Shown one piece after another: positions 1 through 4,947 of a stretch of 5,139 nucleotides of DNA; within the stretch, counting starts at the first letter, position 1; each line of letters opens with the position of its first letter. Source of the DNA: Chloroflexota bacterium (GTDB taxonomy: Bacteria > Chloroflexota > Anaerolineae > 4572-78); the NCBI GenBank assembly GCA_024278015.1, contig JAJRUC010000093.1:1-5139 (forward strand). The letters are read 5' to 3'. The position numbers and the translations under genes were made by a program. The notes under the pieces were generated by a model. The model was given only the letters and a program-made list of their open reading frames with translations. It did no database searches and had not been told where the DNA came from.

Positions 1-128
1 CCCCCTAAAAGGGGGATACCCGAAGGGCACAGGTGGCCGGGGAGGGGGTAAAAAGCGTGCATCCGGTTGTTTTCAACCTCAACTGGCCTGACCATCACCC
101 GGCGTAATTAATTTACGGATAGACACTT
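1..128 (+). repeat. Left copy of a 128-bp inverted repeat
   Basis: Aligned by eye, these bases are the reverse complement of 4948-5075 with no gaps and two mismatches, at 13 or nearby in the hairpin loop and at 58. The copy reaches the window edge, so the true repeat may be longer. It contains a C5/G5 hairpin (1-15), a GGTTG-TTTT-CAACC hairpin (65-78) and a 15-bp AT-rich near-palindrome (103-117). The inner boundary is sharp: identity stops at 128, 16 bases beyond the stop codon of the secreted-protein gene. No coding frame is evident. It is most likely a dispersed non-autonomous (MITE- or REP-like) repeat; the family is not recognised. Confidence 0.93.
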
Positions 129-144
129 GATGACCTTGTGGCGG

Positions 145-1470
145 CTACCGCAATATCAATGGCAGATAGACCCGCCGGCCGCCGACCAAAATCTGCGCGG
201 TGGCAGTGCGGGTGTACCCGCCGCCGGTGGCGGTGACGGTCAACGTGTAGACAATGCCCGGTTGCACCGCGCCGCTGTGGGTATCGGTCAGGGCGAGGGT
301 GGCGGTGGCAGGCACGGCGATAGTTGCGGGGTGGAGGGCGACGTTCAGAGCGGGGGCAGTAGACACGGTCAGGGTGATGTTCCCGCCGTACACCCCCTCC
401 GACTGCACGGTGAATGCGGTCTGCTCGCCGGGTTCAATGGCGCGGGCAGCCGGTTCCATCCGCAGATAAAAACCCGCCACCGCCGCCGAATCCGCGTCAA
501 CCATCAACGATGAGACATCCACCGCTTCAAAGGCCGACCCCGACACACTTTTCAACTCGCCCAAAAGACTGTCATTCCAGCGGGAATCGTGCGCGCCGGA
601 GATGAACCAGTCCGAACCGTTATCCGCCAGAACAATGCCGTATTTTTTCATTGCCCGCAGGATGACCTGCACGTCCGGCGAAAAACCGGAAATATCGTAG
701 CTTGCTTTCAGCCGGAATCGCTGCCCCATGGGGGGATACTGGCTGCCGGTCAGTGATGAGGCGTCGTGGCGGGCGGGCCACACGTGGTTGCTACGGGTGC
801 GGGCGGCGGTAAAGCGGATGGCGTGGGCAATCTCGCCCGCCTGCACCTCATCGTAGCGCACCAGGCCGGGCAAAATGGGCAGCCCCGCCGCGTCCGCCGA
901 TGTCCAGCCGGCGGGGCGCAGGGCATTGTCGTTCAAATTGAAAACCGCCCCCGAACCGGCGTGCCAACTGCCGTCGCCCTGCGGAAAGGCGTAAAACAAT
1001 TCGTACAGCGTGCAGGAATCTTTGTCCAGCGCCAGCACGTGGCGGTCGCCGTCGCCGGCTGCGCCCCCCTCAATCGGGGCGTCGGCGGGGATGGGGTACG
1101 GACCGGGGTCGCTTTCATCCGCGTAATCGAAAGTGACAGGCACAGACGGCACGCCCGAAACCACCACATAGGGGATGCCGATGGGCGCGCCGTCCCACTC
1201 CGTGCCGAAATCCGGGTGCAGAAAACCGTCTGCGCCGATGGTGTTGATGTATACCGCCGAATTGGGGTCCACGGGAAGGGAATCCACCGGGGTGTTCCAG
1301 ATATTGTTGGCGGGGAACACCGGACAGCCGGCAATTTGCGGCGGCGATTGCGCGCTCAACGGGAGCGCCAACGCCGGCCAAACAATCACCGCCATGATGC
1401 TTTTGGTTAACAGGAACCCCGTCAAGGAGTCGAAGATGCGGACAAATATTGGCATTTCGTTTTGAATCAC
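145..1470 (-). CDS. Secreted conserved protein with C-terminal Ig-like domain and YLPLILR tail
   Basis: A predicted exported protein of 441 residues. A signal peptide runs from residue 1 to about 41, with a hydrophobic core at 25-40 and likely cleavage after Ser-Ala or Ser-Ala-Gln. The main domain (about 47-325) belongs, as far as I recognise it, to a family of bacterial secreted proteins without assigned function. Its blocks include GWTSADAAGLPILPGLVR (189-205), an Arg/His-rich HVWPARHDAS block (229-238), PPMGQRFRLKASYD (246-259) and YGIVLADNGSDWFISG (277-292). Cys49 and Cys153 are the only cysteines and could form a disulfide. Residues about 334-430 are Thr/Val/Ala-rich and look like one Ig-like beta-sandwich. 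The last residues, VYLPLILR, resemble a tail common on exported Chloroflexota proteins and may be a sorting signal. GTG at 1470 is chosen because AAGGAA lies 6 bases upstream; ATG at 1455 is the alternative, and the open frame to 1605 lacks such a site. It appears monocistronic and complete. Confidence 0.85.
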   Translation of the reverse strand: MIQNEMPIFVRIFDSLTGFLLTKSIMAVIVWPALALPLSAQSPPQIAGCPVFPANNIWNTPVDSLPVDPNSAVYINTIGADGFLHPDFGTEWDGAPIGIPYVVVSGVPSVPVTFDYADESDPGPYPIPADAPIEGGAAGDGDRHVLALDKDSCTLYELFYAFPQGDGSWHAGSGAVFNLNDNALRPAGWTSADAAGLPILPGLVRYDEVQAGEIAHAIRFTAARTRSNHVWPARHDASSLTGSQYPPMGQRFRLKASYDISGFSPDVQVILRAMKKYGIVLADNGSDWFISGAHDSRWNDSLLGELKSVSGSAFEAVDVSSLMVDADSAAVAGFYLRMEPAARAIEPGEQTAFTVQSEGVYGGNITLTVSTAPALNVALHPATIAVPATATLALTDTHSGAVQPGIVYTLTVTATGGGYTRTATAQILVGGRRVYLPLILR

Positions 1471-1476
1471 AAGTAT

Positions 1477-1482
1477 TTCCTT
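1477..1482 (-). promoter_or_regulatory. Ribosome binding site that decides the start of the secreted-protein gene
   Basis: On the minus strand AAGGAA precedes GTG (1470-1468) by 6 bases. This is the only good Shine-Dalgarno match near the beginning of the frame, and it places the start just ahead of the signal peptide rather than at an upstream or downstream ATG. Confidence 0.65.
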
Positions 1483-1627
1483 TTGCCGGCCTGTTTGCTC
1501 ATATTGATGCCGCTTGTCACGGCCGCGATGTGCGAGCTGCCGGGTGTGGAGGCCAACATCCCGTACCCGACCTGCCGGCCCGGCCAACCAGCCATGCTGT
1601 TCCATGCCCCGCCATGCGCCAACCGTC

Positions 1628-1643
1628 GGGGGGGGGAGGGGGG
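1628..1643 (+). other. G-rich tract in a gene-free spacer (1471-1732)
   Basis: Nine Gs, one A and six Gs form an almost pure purine tract, followed at once by CCACC-type repeats. The 262-base spacer around it holds no gene I can support. It also contains a short hairpin, GATAGG/CCTATC, at 1683-1702 with an 8-base loop. That hairpin lies beyond the 3' end of the FGE-like frame but has no U-tract, so it is at best a weak terminator. The G runs fall just short of a strict four-run G-quadruplex pattern. Confidence 0.45.
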
Positions 1644-1732
1644 AGCCACCACCACCCCGACCCGCGTATTTTGGCGTATTGGGATAGGCAGTATCACCTA
1701 TCAGGGGAGGGGGTAGAAACCTCCGCCGGAAA

Positions 1733-2080
1733 TCAGGATTCAGAATCAGAAGGCGGGGTAATTGCAGGGGCTAAAATCACCCGAAATCCGATATTGATGT
1801 TGATGTTGATGTTGACGGGGTGATAGTTGTTGCGGTTGGAGACGCGGGCGTAACGGCGACTGCCGTACCACGAACCGCCCTGCAGTAATTTGAAACCCGG
1901 CGCGGTTCTTGAGTTATCTGGCAGCCACTCCCACACGTTTCCCGCGCCGTCCCACACCCCGACACGGCTTTTCCCCTGCGGAAAGGTTGTCACAGCAGTA
2001 GTGGCAGTGGCTTGCCACGACAGGGCATCAGAGTTCCACCACTCACGCAATTCCTCATCGGTCAAATTCTCCCCCGCCAC
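1733..2080 (-). CDS. C-terminal fragment of an FGE/C-type-lectin-fold protein, possibly a diversified binding protein
   Basis: A frame of 115 residues from GTG (2080). It carries the hallmark C-terminal blocks of the formylglycine-generating enzyme/SUMF1 fold: GAGNVWEW (45-52), LLQGGSW (65-71) and IGFRVILA (97-104). A full domain is usually some 200-280 residues, so the N-terminal part is missing. An in-frame stop at 2087-2089 rules out extension upstream. There is no cysteine at all, so the copper-binding catalytic cysteines of true FGE are absent and enzyme activity is unlikely. Between Trp71 and Gly98 every one of 26 codons ends in a pyrimidine, and residues 90-97 read NINININI. That pattern resembles the variable region of diversity-generating retroelement target proteins, but no reverse transcriptase or template is in the window. 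The start lies inside the acetyltransferase 3' end (19-base overlap), so expression would depend on translational coupling. It may equally be a deletion-derived pseudogene. Confidence 0.62.
   Translation of the reverse strand: MAGENLTDEELREWWNSDALSWQATATTAVTTFPQGKSRVGVWDGAGNVWEWLPDNSRTAPGFKLLQGGSWYGSRRYARVSNRNNYHPVNINININIGFRVILAPAITPPSDSES
1790..1813 (-). repeat. In-frame hexanucleotide tandem repeat encoding (Asn-Ile)4
   Basis: On the coding (minus) strand AACATC occurs three times in a row followed by AATATC, giving NINININI just before the conserved GFRV block. Being a multiple of three it changes length without shifting frame. Compared with the usual spacing in this fold (about seven residues between the Pro and the Gly-Phe) it seems two residues longer, consistent with one extra repeat unit. 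Confidence 0.8.
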
Positions 2081-2688
2081 ACTTCTCTAATCATCATGTA
2101 CACCACATTATCCACTATATTCCCATTAATTTTCTCTGCTTTCGGCTCGATCCTCTCCAACATAAACCGCAGGCGCTCCGCAACAGCTCGGCTTCTCGTA
2201 TTTCCCACCGCCGTGCATATTCTCACGTCGCCAAATCCTCTTTCTTCAAACGCGTAATCCACAACAGCCATCACGCTCTGCGTGGCTATGCCTTTTCCTT
2301 GATATTCTCTCCCCAACCAATAACCCACGGCAACATTTTGCCGTCTCTTCCCATCGCCCCGATGCACCGACACGATTCCGGCCAATTGGTTTTGATACCA
2401 TATGCCCGCATCGAACGACCCCGTGCCATCCTGATACACCAGACTGGTATCAATATACCTTCTCGCATCCAACAACTCCCTCCACGAATATTCATCCAAC
2501 CACAACCGAAGATAGTCCTTTTCTCTTGCGACCAGGCTCGCCAACGCATCAATATCCCCGTCTGTCATGTCTAATTGTCGAAGCAATATTCCGCCACCGG
2601 CCAGGCGCACAAAGTGCGTTCCGTCAAACTCCCTGGCCTCAAGGAGTCTTCGCAATTTGTGCAAAAACGTTGCGCGTGAATGTTCCAT
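2062..2688 (-). CDS. GNAT-family N-acetyltransferase, RimJ/RimL type
   Basis: A cytoplasmic acetyltransferase of 208 residues predicted to move an acetyl group from acetyl-CoA to an amine; the substrate is unknown. The N-terminal LLRQLDMTDGDIDALASLV (35-53) and the following Leu/Trp-rich helix are typical of the RimJ/RimL branch, which includes ribosomal-protein and some antibiotic acetyltransferases. The acetyl-CoA loop is clear: strand VGYWLG (121-126), then the Q-G-K-G-I-A motif (130-135) and a long helix. AEKINGNIVDNVVYMMI (184-200) matches the usual C-terminal strand region. ATG at 2688 gives the family length and has AGGG 8 bases upstream. By eye the gene is less GC-rich than the secreted-protein gene, hinting at a separate origin. 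Its stop lies 19 bases inside the next frame (FGE-like fragment), so the two could be co-translated. Confidence 0.88.
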   Translation of the reverse strand: MEHSRATFLHKLRRLLEAREFDGTHFVRLAGGGILLRQLDMTDGDIDALASLVAREKDYLRLWLDEYSWRELLDARRYIDTSLVYQDGTGSFDAGIWYQNQLAGIVSVHRGDGKRRQNVAVGYWLGREYQGKGIATQSVMAVVDYAFEERGFGDVRICTAVGNTRSRAVAERLRFMLERIEPKAEKINGNIVDNVVYMMIREVWRGRI

Positions 2689-2917
2689 TCTGTTTGCCCT
2701 ATGGCAGGCAGCCGATTGGCATAGATGGGTTATTCTCCCAAATAATGTGGTAGGGCATATCCTGCAATGAGCGGACAGGTCGGGAAAGTTCCGTCAAAAT
2801 GTGCAATCCTCCGTGGCAGTCTGATTGGGGGGCATTATTTGCATTATACCAAACAACCCGGAAAACTGCACGGTTTAGCCGCTCCCCCAAAATCACGGGG
2901 GATGCACCCCCGGCCAG

Positions 2918-3236
2918 CACCCGGACATTGGGGCAAGGTTGTTCGTGGGGACAACCGGCAACGGGTGGAACAAACAGGGCCTTCCCAAAGGGGGTCGGGA
3001 TATTACGCGCCTGGAAGCAATGGCAGCGGGAGGCAGGAATTGCCAGGCTCTATTCGTTCCACGCCCTGCGATACAGTCACGTTTCACACGCCTTGAACAA
3101 CGGTATTCCGGTGCATCACATGAGCGCGCAAGCCGGACACGCCTCGCCGGATGTGACCTTGAGAATTTACAGCGACCCGAATCCGGTGGAGCGCAAGGTT
3201 GTTTATGAGAAGCACAACCCGGATGATGCCATTTGA
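2918..3236 (+). pseudogene. Broken tyrosine recombinase/phage integrase (C-terminal remnant)
   Basis: Bases from about 3000 to 3236 encode the second half of a tyrosine-recombinase catalytic domain: AWKQWQREAGI, then FHALRYS with the H-x-x-R pair, then QAGHASPDVTLRIYSDPNP with the conserved His and the tyrosine nucleophile. A preceding piece, PDIGARLFVGTTGN followed by WNKQGLPKG (about 2921-2993), fits the strand region just upstream in such enzymes but lies in a different frame. The shift probably falls at the G5 run at 2990-2994. The N-terminal DNA-binding domain, first catalytic Arg and Lys are absent, and 2689-2917 shows no recognisable continuation. It reads toward the tRNA cluster, beginning 132 bases after its stop, as integrases of tRNA-integrated elements often do. 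Not functional as it stands. Confidence 0.75.
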
Positions 3237-3368
3237 CTAATTGCCTGTTCCGTGTTAAATTTTGTCCCGTAATTGAATGGTGCGAGTATGGGAATCCTCA
3301 ATTCCTGCTTTCTCTTTTACTTCTCACTTACTCACTTACTGTCTTTCAAGCGGTAAGGGAACTTTTTC

Positions 3369-3444
3369 GCCGAGGTAGCTCAGTTGGTAGAGCATTTGAC
3401 TGAAAATCAAAGGGTCCGCAGTTCAAGTCTGCGCCTCGGCACCA
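3369..3444 (+). tRNA. tRNA-Phe (GAA)
   Basis: A complete cloverleaf: acceptor GCCGAGG/CCTCGGC, D-arm GCTC/GAGC, anticodon stem TTTGA/TCAAA with loop CTGAAAA (anticodon GAA at 3402-3404), and T-stem CGCAG/CTGCG around TTCAAGT. The discriminator is A, and CCA is encoded (3442-3444). First gene of a closely spaced trio; only four bases separate its CCA from tRNA-Gln, so they are almost certainly one transcript. Confidence 0.97.
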
Positions 3445-3448
3445 TTAA

Positions 3449-3519
3449 TGGCGGATCGTCTAATGGTAGGACAACAGATTTTGGTTCTGTCGATCGGGGT
3501 TCGAATCCCTGTCCGCCAG
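3449..3519 (+). tRNA. tRNA-Gln (TTG)
   Basis: Acceptor TGGCGGA/TCCGCCA with discriminator G; anticodon stem ACAGA/TCTGT with loop TTTTGGT and anticodon TTG at 3481-3483; the T-loop is TTCGAAT. CCA is not encoded, unlike its two neighbours, so nucleotidyltransferase must add it. Probably co-transcribed with tRNA-Phe. Confidence 0.96.
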
Positions 3520-3544
3520 TTTAGCTGATAAGCATAGCAAAAAG

Positions 3545-3572
3545 TTGCGCAAAATATTTTTCCGGGTACAAT
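3545..3572 (+). promoter_or_regulatory. Candidate sigma-70-type promoter for tRNA-Asp
   Basis: TTGCGC (3545-3550) and TACAAT (3567-3572) are separated by 16 bases. The -10 box matches the consensus at five of six positions and the -35 box at four. Transcription would begin about 7-8 bases downstream, giving a leader of roughly ten bases before the tRNA at 3589. This suggests tRNA-Asp can be expressed apart from the Phe-Gln pair. Confidence 0.5.
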
Positions 3573-3588
3573 TCAGCTAAATAAATTT

Positions 3589-3665
3589 GGGGGCGTGGTG
3601 TAGTTGGTTAACATATCGGCCTGTCAAGCCGAAGACCGCGGGTTCAAGTCCCGTCGCTCCCGCCA
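3589..3665 (+). tRNA. tRNA-Asp (GTC)
   Basis: Acceptor GGGGGCG/CGCTCCC (one G-U pair), anticodon stem TCGGC/GCCGA with loop CTGTCAA and anticodon GTC at 3623-3625; the T-loop is TTCAAGT. The discriminator is G and CCA is encoded (3663-3665). It lies 69 bases after tRNA-Gln with its own candidate promoter between. Confidence 0.97.
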
Positions 3666-3676
3666 GAGACATAATG

Positions 3677-3701
3677 ATTTTGCCGATTGGGGCGGAATTT
3701 T
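3677..3701 (+). terminator. Candidate terminator of the tRNA cluster
   Basis: ATTTTGCC (3677-3684) pairs with GGCGGAAT (3691-3698), two pairs being G-U, around a six-base loop and followed by a short T run. It begins 11 bases after tRNA-Asp, where a terminator is expected. The stem is weak and the T run short, so this is tentative. Confidence 0.4.
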
Positions 3702-3859
3702 GCCTTACCTGTTGCGGGTAGGGCTGTTTCTGTTTGCTTCGGTCTTTAAGTTTGACCTTTTTAGCTGATTTTAGCCGAAAAATGAGTTGTGTCGTAAAGC
3801 GGGGTGAGCCGCTAAAAAGGCCAAATTTTCGTTTTACAGGCAATGGTCATTTTAGGCCG

Positions 3860-3930
3860 CTTGCAAAACACCCCGCCGGCCTGCAAAAACCCGCCGAACT
3901 TGCAACAAAACAAAAGAGCCTGCAAAAATG
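3860..3930 (+). repeat. Four iteron-like direct repeats at 19-20 bp spacing upstream of the first HTH gene
   Basis: The motif YYTGCAAMAA starts at 3860 (CTTGCAAAAC), 3880 (CCTGCAAAAAC), 3899 (CTTGCAACAAAA) and 3919 (CCTGCAAAAATG). The steps are 20, 19 and 20 bp, about two helical turns, so all copies face the same side of the DNA. The last copy runs into the ATG at 3928. Such arrays bind small HTH proteins, as operators for autoregulation, excisionase sites or replication iterons. The neighbouring HTH protein is the obvious candidate binder (inference). Confidence 0.6.
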
Positions 3931-4137
3931 ACTGACTTTTCACAGGATTGGATAACCACCATTGAGGCCGCAAAATTAACGGGTTATACAGATGCTTACT
4001 TCCGGCAATTGGTCAGAAGGGGAAAGTTGCATGGGGAAAAGCGGGGCCGGGATTGGTTTTTCTTAAAATCGGAAGTTGAAGCTTTCGCTGCAAAAATGAA
4101 GGCTTTGGGAAAAGATAAACACAATCCCCACCGATAA
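3928..4137 (+). CDS. Small excisionase/MerR-type helix-turn-helix DNA-binding protein
   Basis: 69 residues, about the whole length of a single winged-HTH domain. Helix 1 is IEAAKLTGYT (12-21), followed by recognition helix AYFRQLVRRGKL (23-34) and a basic wing ending GRDWFFLKSEVEAF (40-53). The Trp followed by a hydrophobic strand and helix is typical of the excisionase (Xis)/HTH_17 type. A short basic tail ends in KHNPHR. The ATG overlaps the last of four direct repeats, and only a weak AGAG sits 9 bases upstream, so binding to its own start region could block translation or transcription. A strong intrinsic terminator follows at once, making it a single-gene unit. It may be an excisionase, an element-copy regulator or a host transcription factor; the integrase remnant nearby favours the first. 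Confidence 0.78.
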   Translation: MTDFSQDWITTIEAAKLTGYTDAYFRQLVRRGKLHGEKRGRDWFFLKSEVEAFAAKMKALGKDKHNPHR

Positions 4138-4141
4138 ACGA

Positions 4142-4167
4142 AAAGAGGCCGTCAAGCCTCTTTTTTT
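4142..4167 (+). terminator. Intrinsic terminator after the first HTH gene
   Basis: AAAGAGGC (4142-4149) pairs perfectly with GCCTCTTT (4156-4163) around loop CGTCAA, and the T run extends to 4167. It begins four bases after the stop codon. The flanking A and T runs make it potentially active on both strands. Confidence 0.85.
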
Positions 4168-4419
4168 ATGGTACACTTATTACGCTTGCGAAATTTCGTA
4201 AAAGCAACAAGATTGAGGCAAACCGATAACCTGATAACCACCACCGCCGGAGCCGAACTGACCGGCTACACCGCCGCCTATGTGCGCCAATTGATTTTGC
4301 GGGGCAAGTTGCCCGCCCGAAAAACGGGCCGCGATTGGCTGGTATCACGGGCCGCACTACTGGCCCATAAAGCTAAAATGGATGAGCTGGGGAGCCGCAA
4401 ACACAACCCGCACCGATAA
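4168..4419 (+). CDS. Second small excisionase-like HTH protein, paralogue of its neighbour
   Basis: 83 residues from ATG 4168. From residue 23 on (ITTT...) it aligns without gaps to residues 9-69 of the upstream HTH protein at about 57% identity, sharing LTGYT, AYxRQL, RGKL, GRDW, AKM and the tail KHNPHR. The HTH recognition helix is AAYVRQLILRGKL. ATG 4168 directly abuts the T run of the terminator and has no ribosome binding site; an in-frame TTG at 4213 would give a length close to the paralogue's and may be the real start, though it also lacks a clear site. By eye its third codon positions are GC-richer than those of the first copy, so the pair is either an old duplication or two separate acquisitions rather than a recent copy. 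Function as for the neighbour: DNA binding, target unknown. Confidence 0.72.
   Translation: MVHLLRLRNFVKATRLRQTDNLITTTAGAELTGYTAAYVRQLILRGKLPARKTGRDWLVSRAALLAHKAKMDELGSRKHNPHR
4186..4201. promoter_or_regulatory. Palindrome near the start of the second HTH gene
   Basis: A 16-bp palindrome with one mismatched pair and a perfect 10-bp core, CGAAATTTCG, lies between the two candidate start codons (4168 and 4213). Its left part (CTTGCGAAA) resembles the CTTGCAAAA direct repeats upstream of the first HTH gene. It could be an operator; no supporting promoter boxes were found. Confidence 0.35.
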
Positions 4420-4427
4420 CCGGGCCG

Positions 4428-4452
4428 CCGGCGGCTGAGAACTGACCGCCGG
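4428..4452 (+). other. GC-rich hairpin after the second HTH gene
   Basis: CCGGCGG (4428-4434) pairs perfectly with CCGCCGG (4446-4452) around an 11-base loop, nine bases after the stop codon. There is no T run, so it is either a factor-dependent or weak terminator, or a 3' mRNA-stabilising stem. Confidence 0.4.
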
Positions 4453-4506
4453 GATTGTCAAACGGGGCGGAAGGCAACCGGCCACTAGCAGTCAGTCACA
4501 CTTGAT

Positions 4507-4535
4507 TTGATAGAAATATAGTTCTATATCATAAT
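4507..4535 (+). promoter_or_regulatory. Sigma-70-type promoter next to the IS3 end
   Basis: TTGATA (4507-4512) and CATAAT (4530-4535) are 17 bases apart, each matching the consensus at five of six positions. An inverted repeat ATATAG-TT-CTATAT fills the spacer and could be an operator. It points into the insertion-sequence remnant, antisense to the transposase, and no recognisable gene follows within about 400 bases. It may be the promoter of a gene lost or displaced by the insertion. Confidence 0.4.
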
Positions 4536-4543
4536 GGAGACTT

Positions 4544-4947
4544 TGAAGTGGACCCTTTTGTCAAAACACACACCAAGGAAAATAATGTCCACCTCCTTTT
4601 TGGGTATTATTGACATAACGCCAACACTGGGTAATATCAATGCCCCAGACGTGATCAAGATAGCTGGCGGTCACATTTCGCAGTAAACAGGGGTAAACCT
4701 GGTGTCCAGGGGCGGGCCGGCTTAAATTTGGCCCCGGATAAATGGCCGCCAACCCCATTTCGCGCATACATCGCTGCACCCGTTTGCGATTGATTGGCCA
4801 GCCTTCCCGCCTCAACAGGCGCGGATGCGCCGTGAGCCATAGAAGGGCTATTGGGTGTAGATTTCATCAAGACGATGTTTGAGCTTGATCTCCTCCTCTG
4901 AGGGCGGAACAGGACGGTAATACAAACTGGAACGGCTGAGACTCAAT
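4544..4947 (-). mobile_element. Decayed IS3-family insertion sequence remnant
   Basis: The right terminal sequence starts at 4544 (TGAAGTGGACCC, followed by TTTTGTCAAAACA), of a type I associate with IS3-family ends. The rest is the N-terminal part of OrfB. OrfA, the left end and most of the OrfB catalytic domain are missing; the catalytic part runs almost directly into the terminal non-coding sequence, so an internal deletion has occurred. On the other side the element is cut by the 128-bp repeat at 4948. No target duplication can be judged because one end is gone. Confidence 0.75.
4561..4947 (-). pseudogene. IS3-family transposase OrfB, N-terminal fragment with stop and frameshift
   Basis: On the minus strand the typical OrfB beginning is readable: LSLSRSSLYYRPVPPSEEE, KLKHRLDEIYT, a stop (TAG at 4850-4848), PFYGSRRIRA, then a one-base loss near 4815, and on through REGWPINRKRVQRCMREMGL (HTH_21 region), AIYPGPNLSRPAPGH and DHVWGIDIT, where the Asp is the first residue of the DDE catalytic triad. 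After that the frame leaves the family pattern and stops at 4561, so the second Asp and the Glu are absent. Two disabling changes plus the deletion show that it cannot supply transposase. The N-terminus is lost at the repeat junction. Confidence 0.82.

Noticed and set aside
127..1410. Long plus-strand frames opposite the secreted-protein gene
   Set aside because: Shadow frames of a GC-rich gene; no domain or start signal, whereas the minus-strand product has a signal peptide and conserved blocks.
1467..1697. Minus-strand frame of 76 codons whose stop overlaps the GTG of the secreted-protein gene
   Set aside because: A GGAWNS stretch loosely recalls the FGE fold, but the rest does not follow and the composition is dictated by the G tract; not supportable as a gene or remnant.
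1462..1716. Plus-strand frame beginning with a signal-peptide-like stretch (TTG start)
   Set aside because: No ribosome binding site, it lies antisense to the supported start of the secreted-protein gene, and its second half translates the G-rich tract into low-complexity sequence.
2699..2920. Minus-strand 73-codon frame upstream of the acetyltransferase
   Set aside because: No recognisable motif, GTG start without a ribosome binding site, and it overlaps the integrase remnant on the other strand.
3323..3338. Two tandem copies of CTCACTTA upstream of tRNA-Phe
   Set aside because: A short 8-bp duplication with no clear promoter or regulatory context; easily a chance event.
3577..3843. Minus-strand open frame of 88 codons across tRNA-Asp
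   Set aside because: Its C-terminal part (TGLEPAVFGLTGRYVNQL) is simply the antisense translation of the tRNA, a common false gene call.
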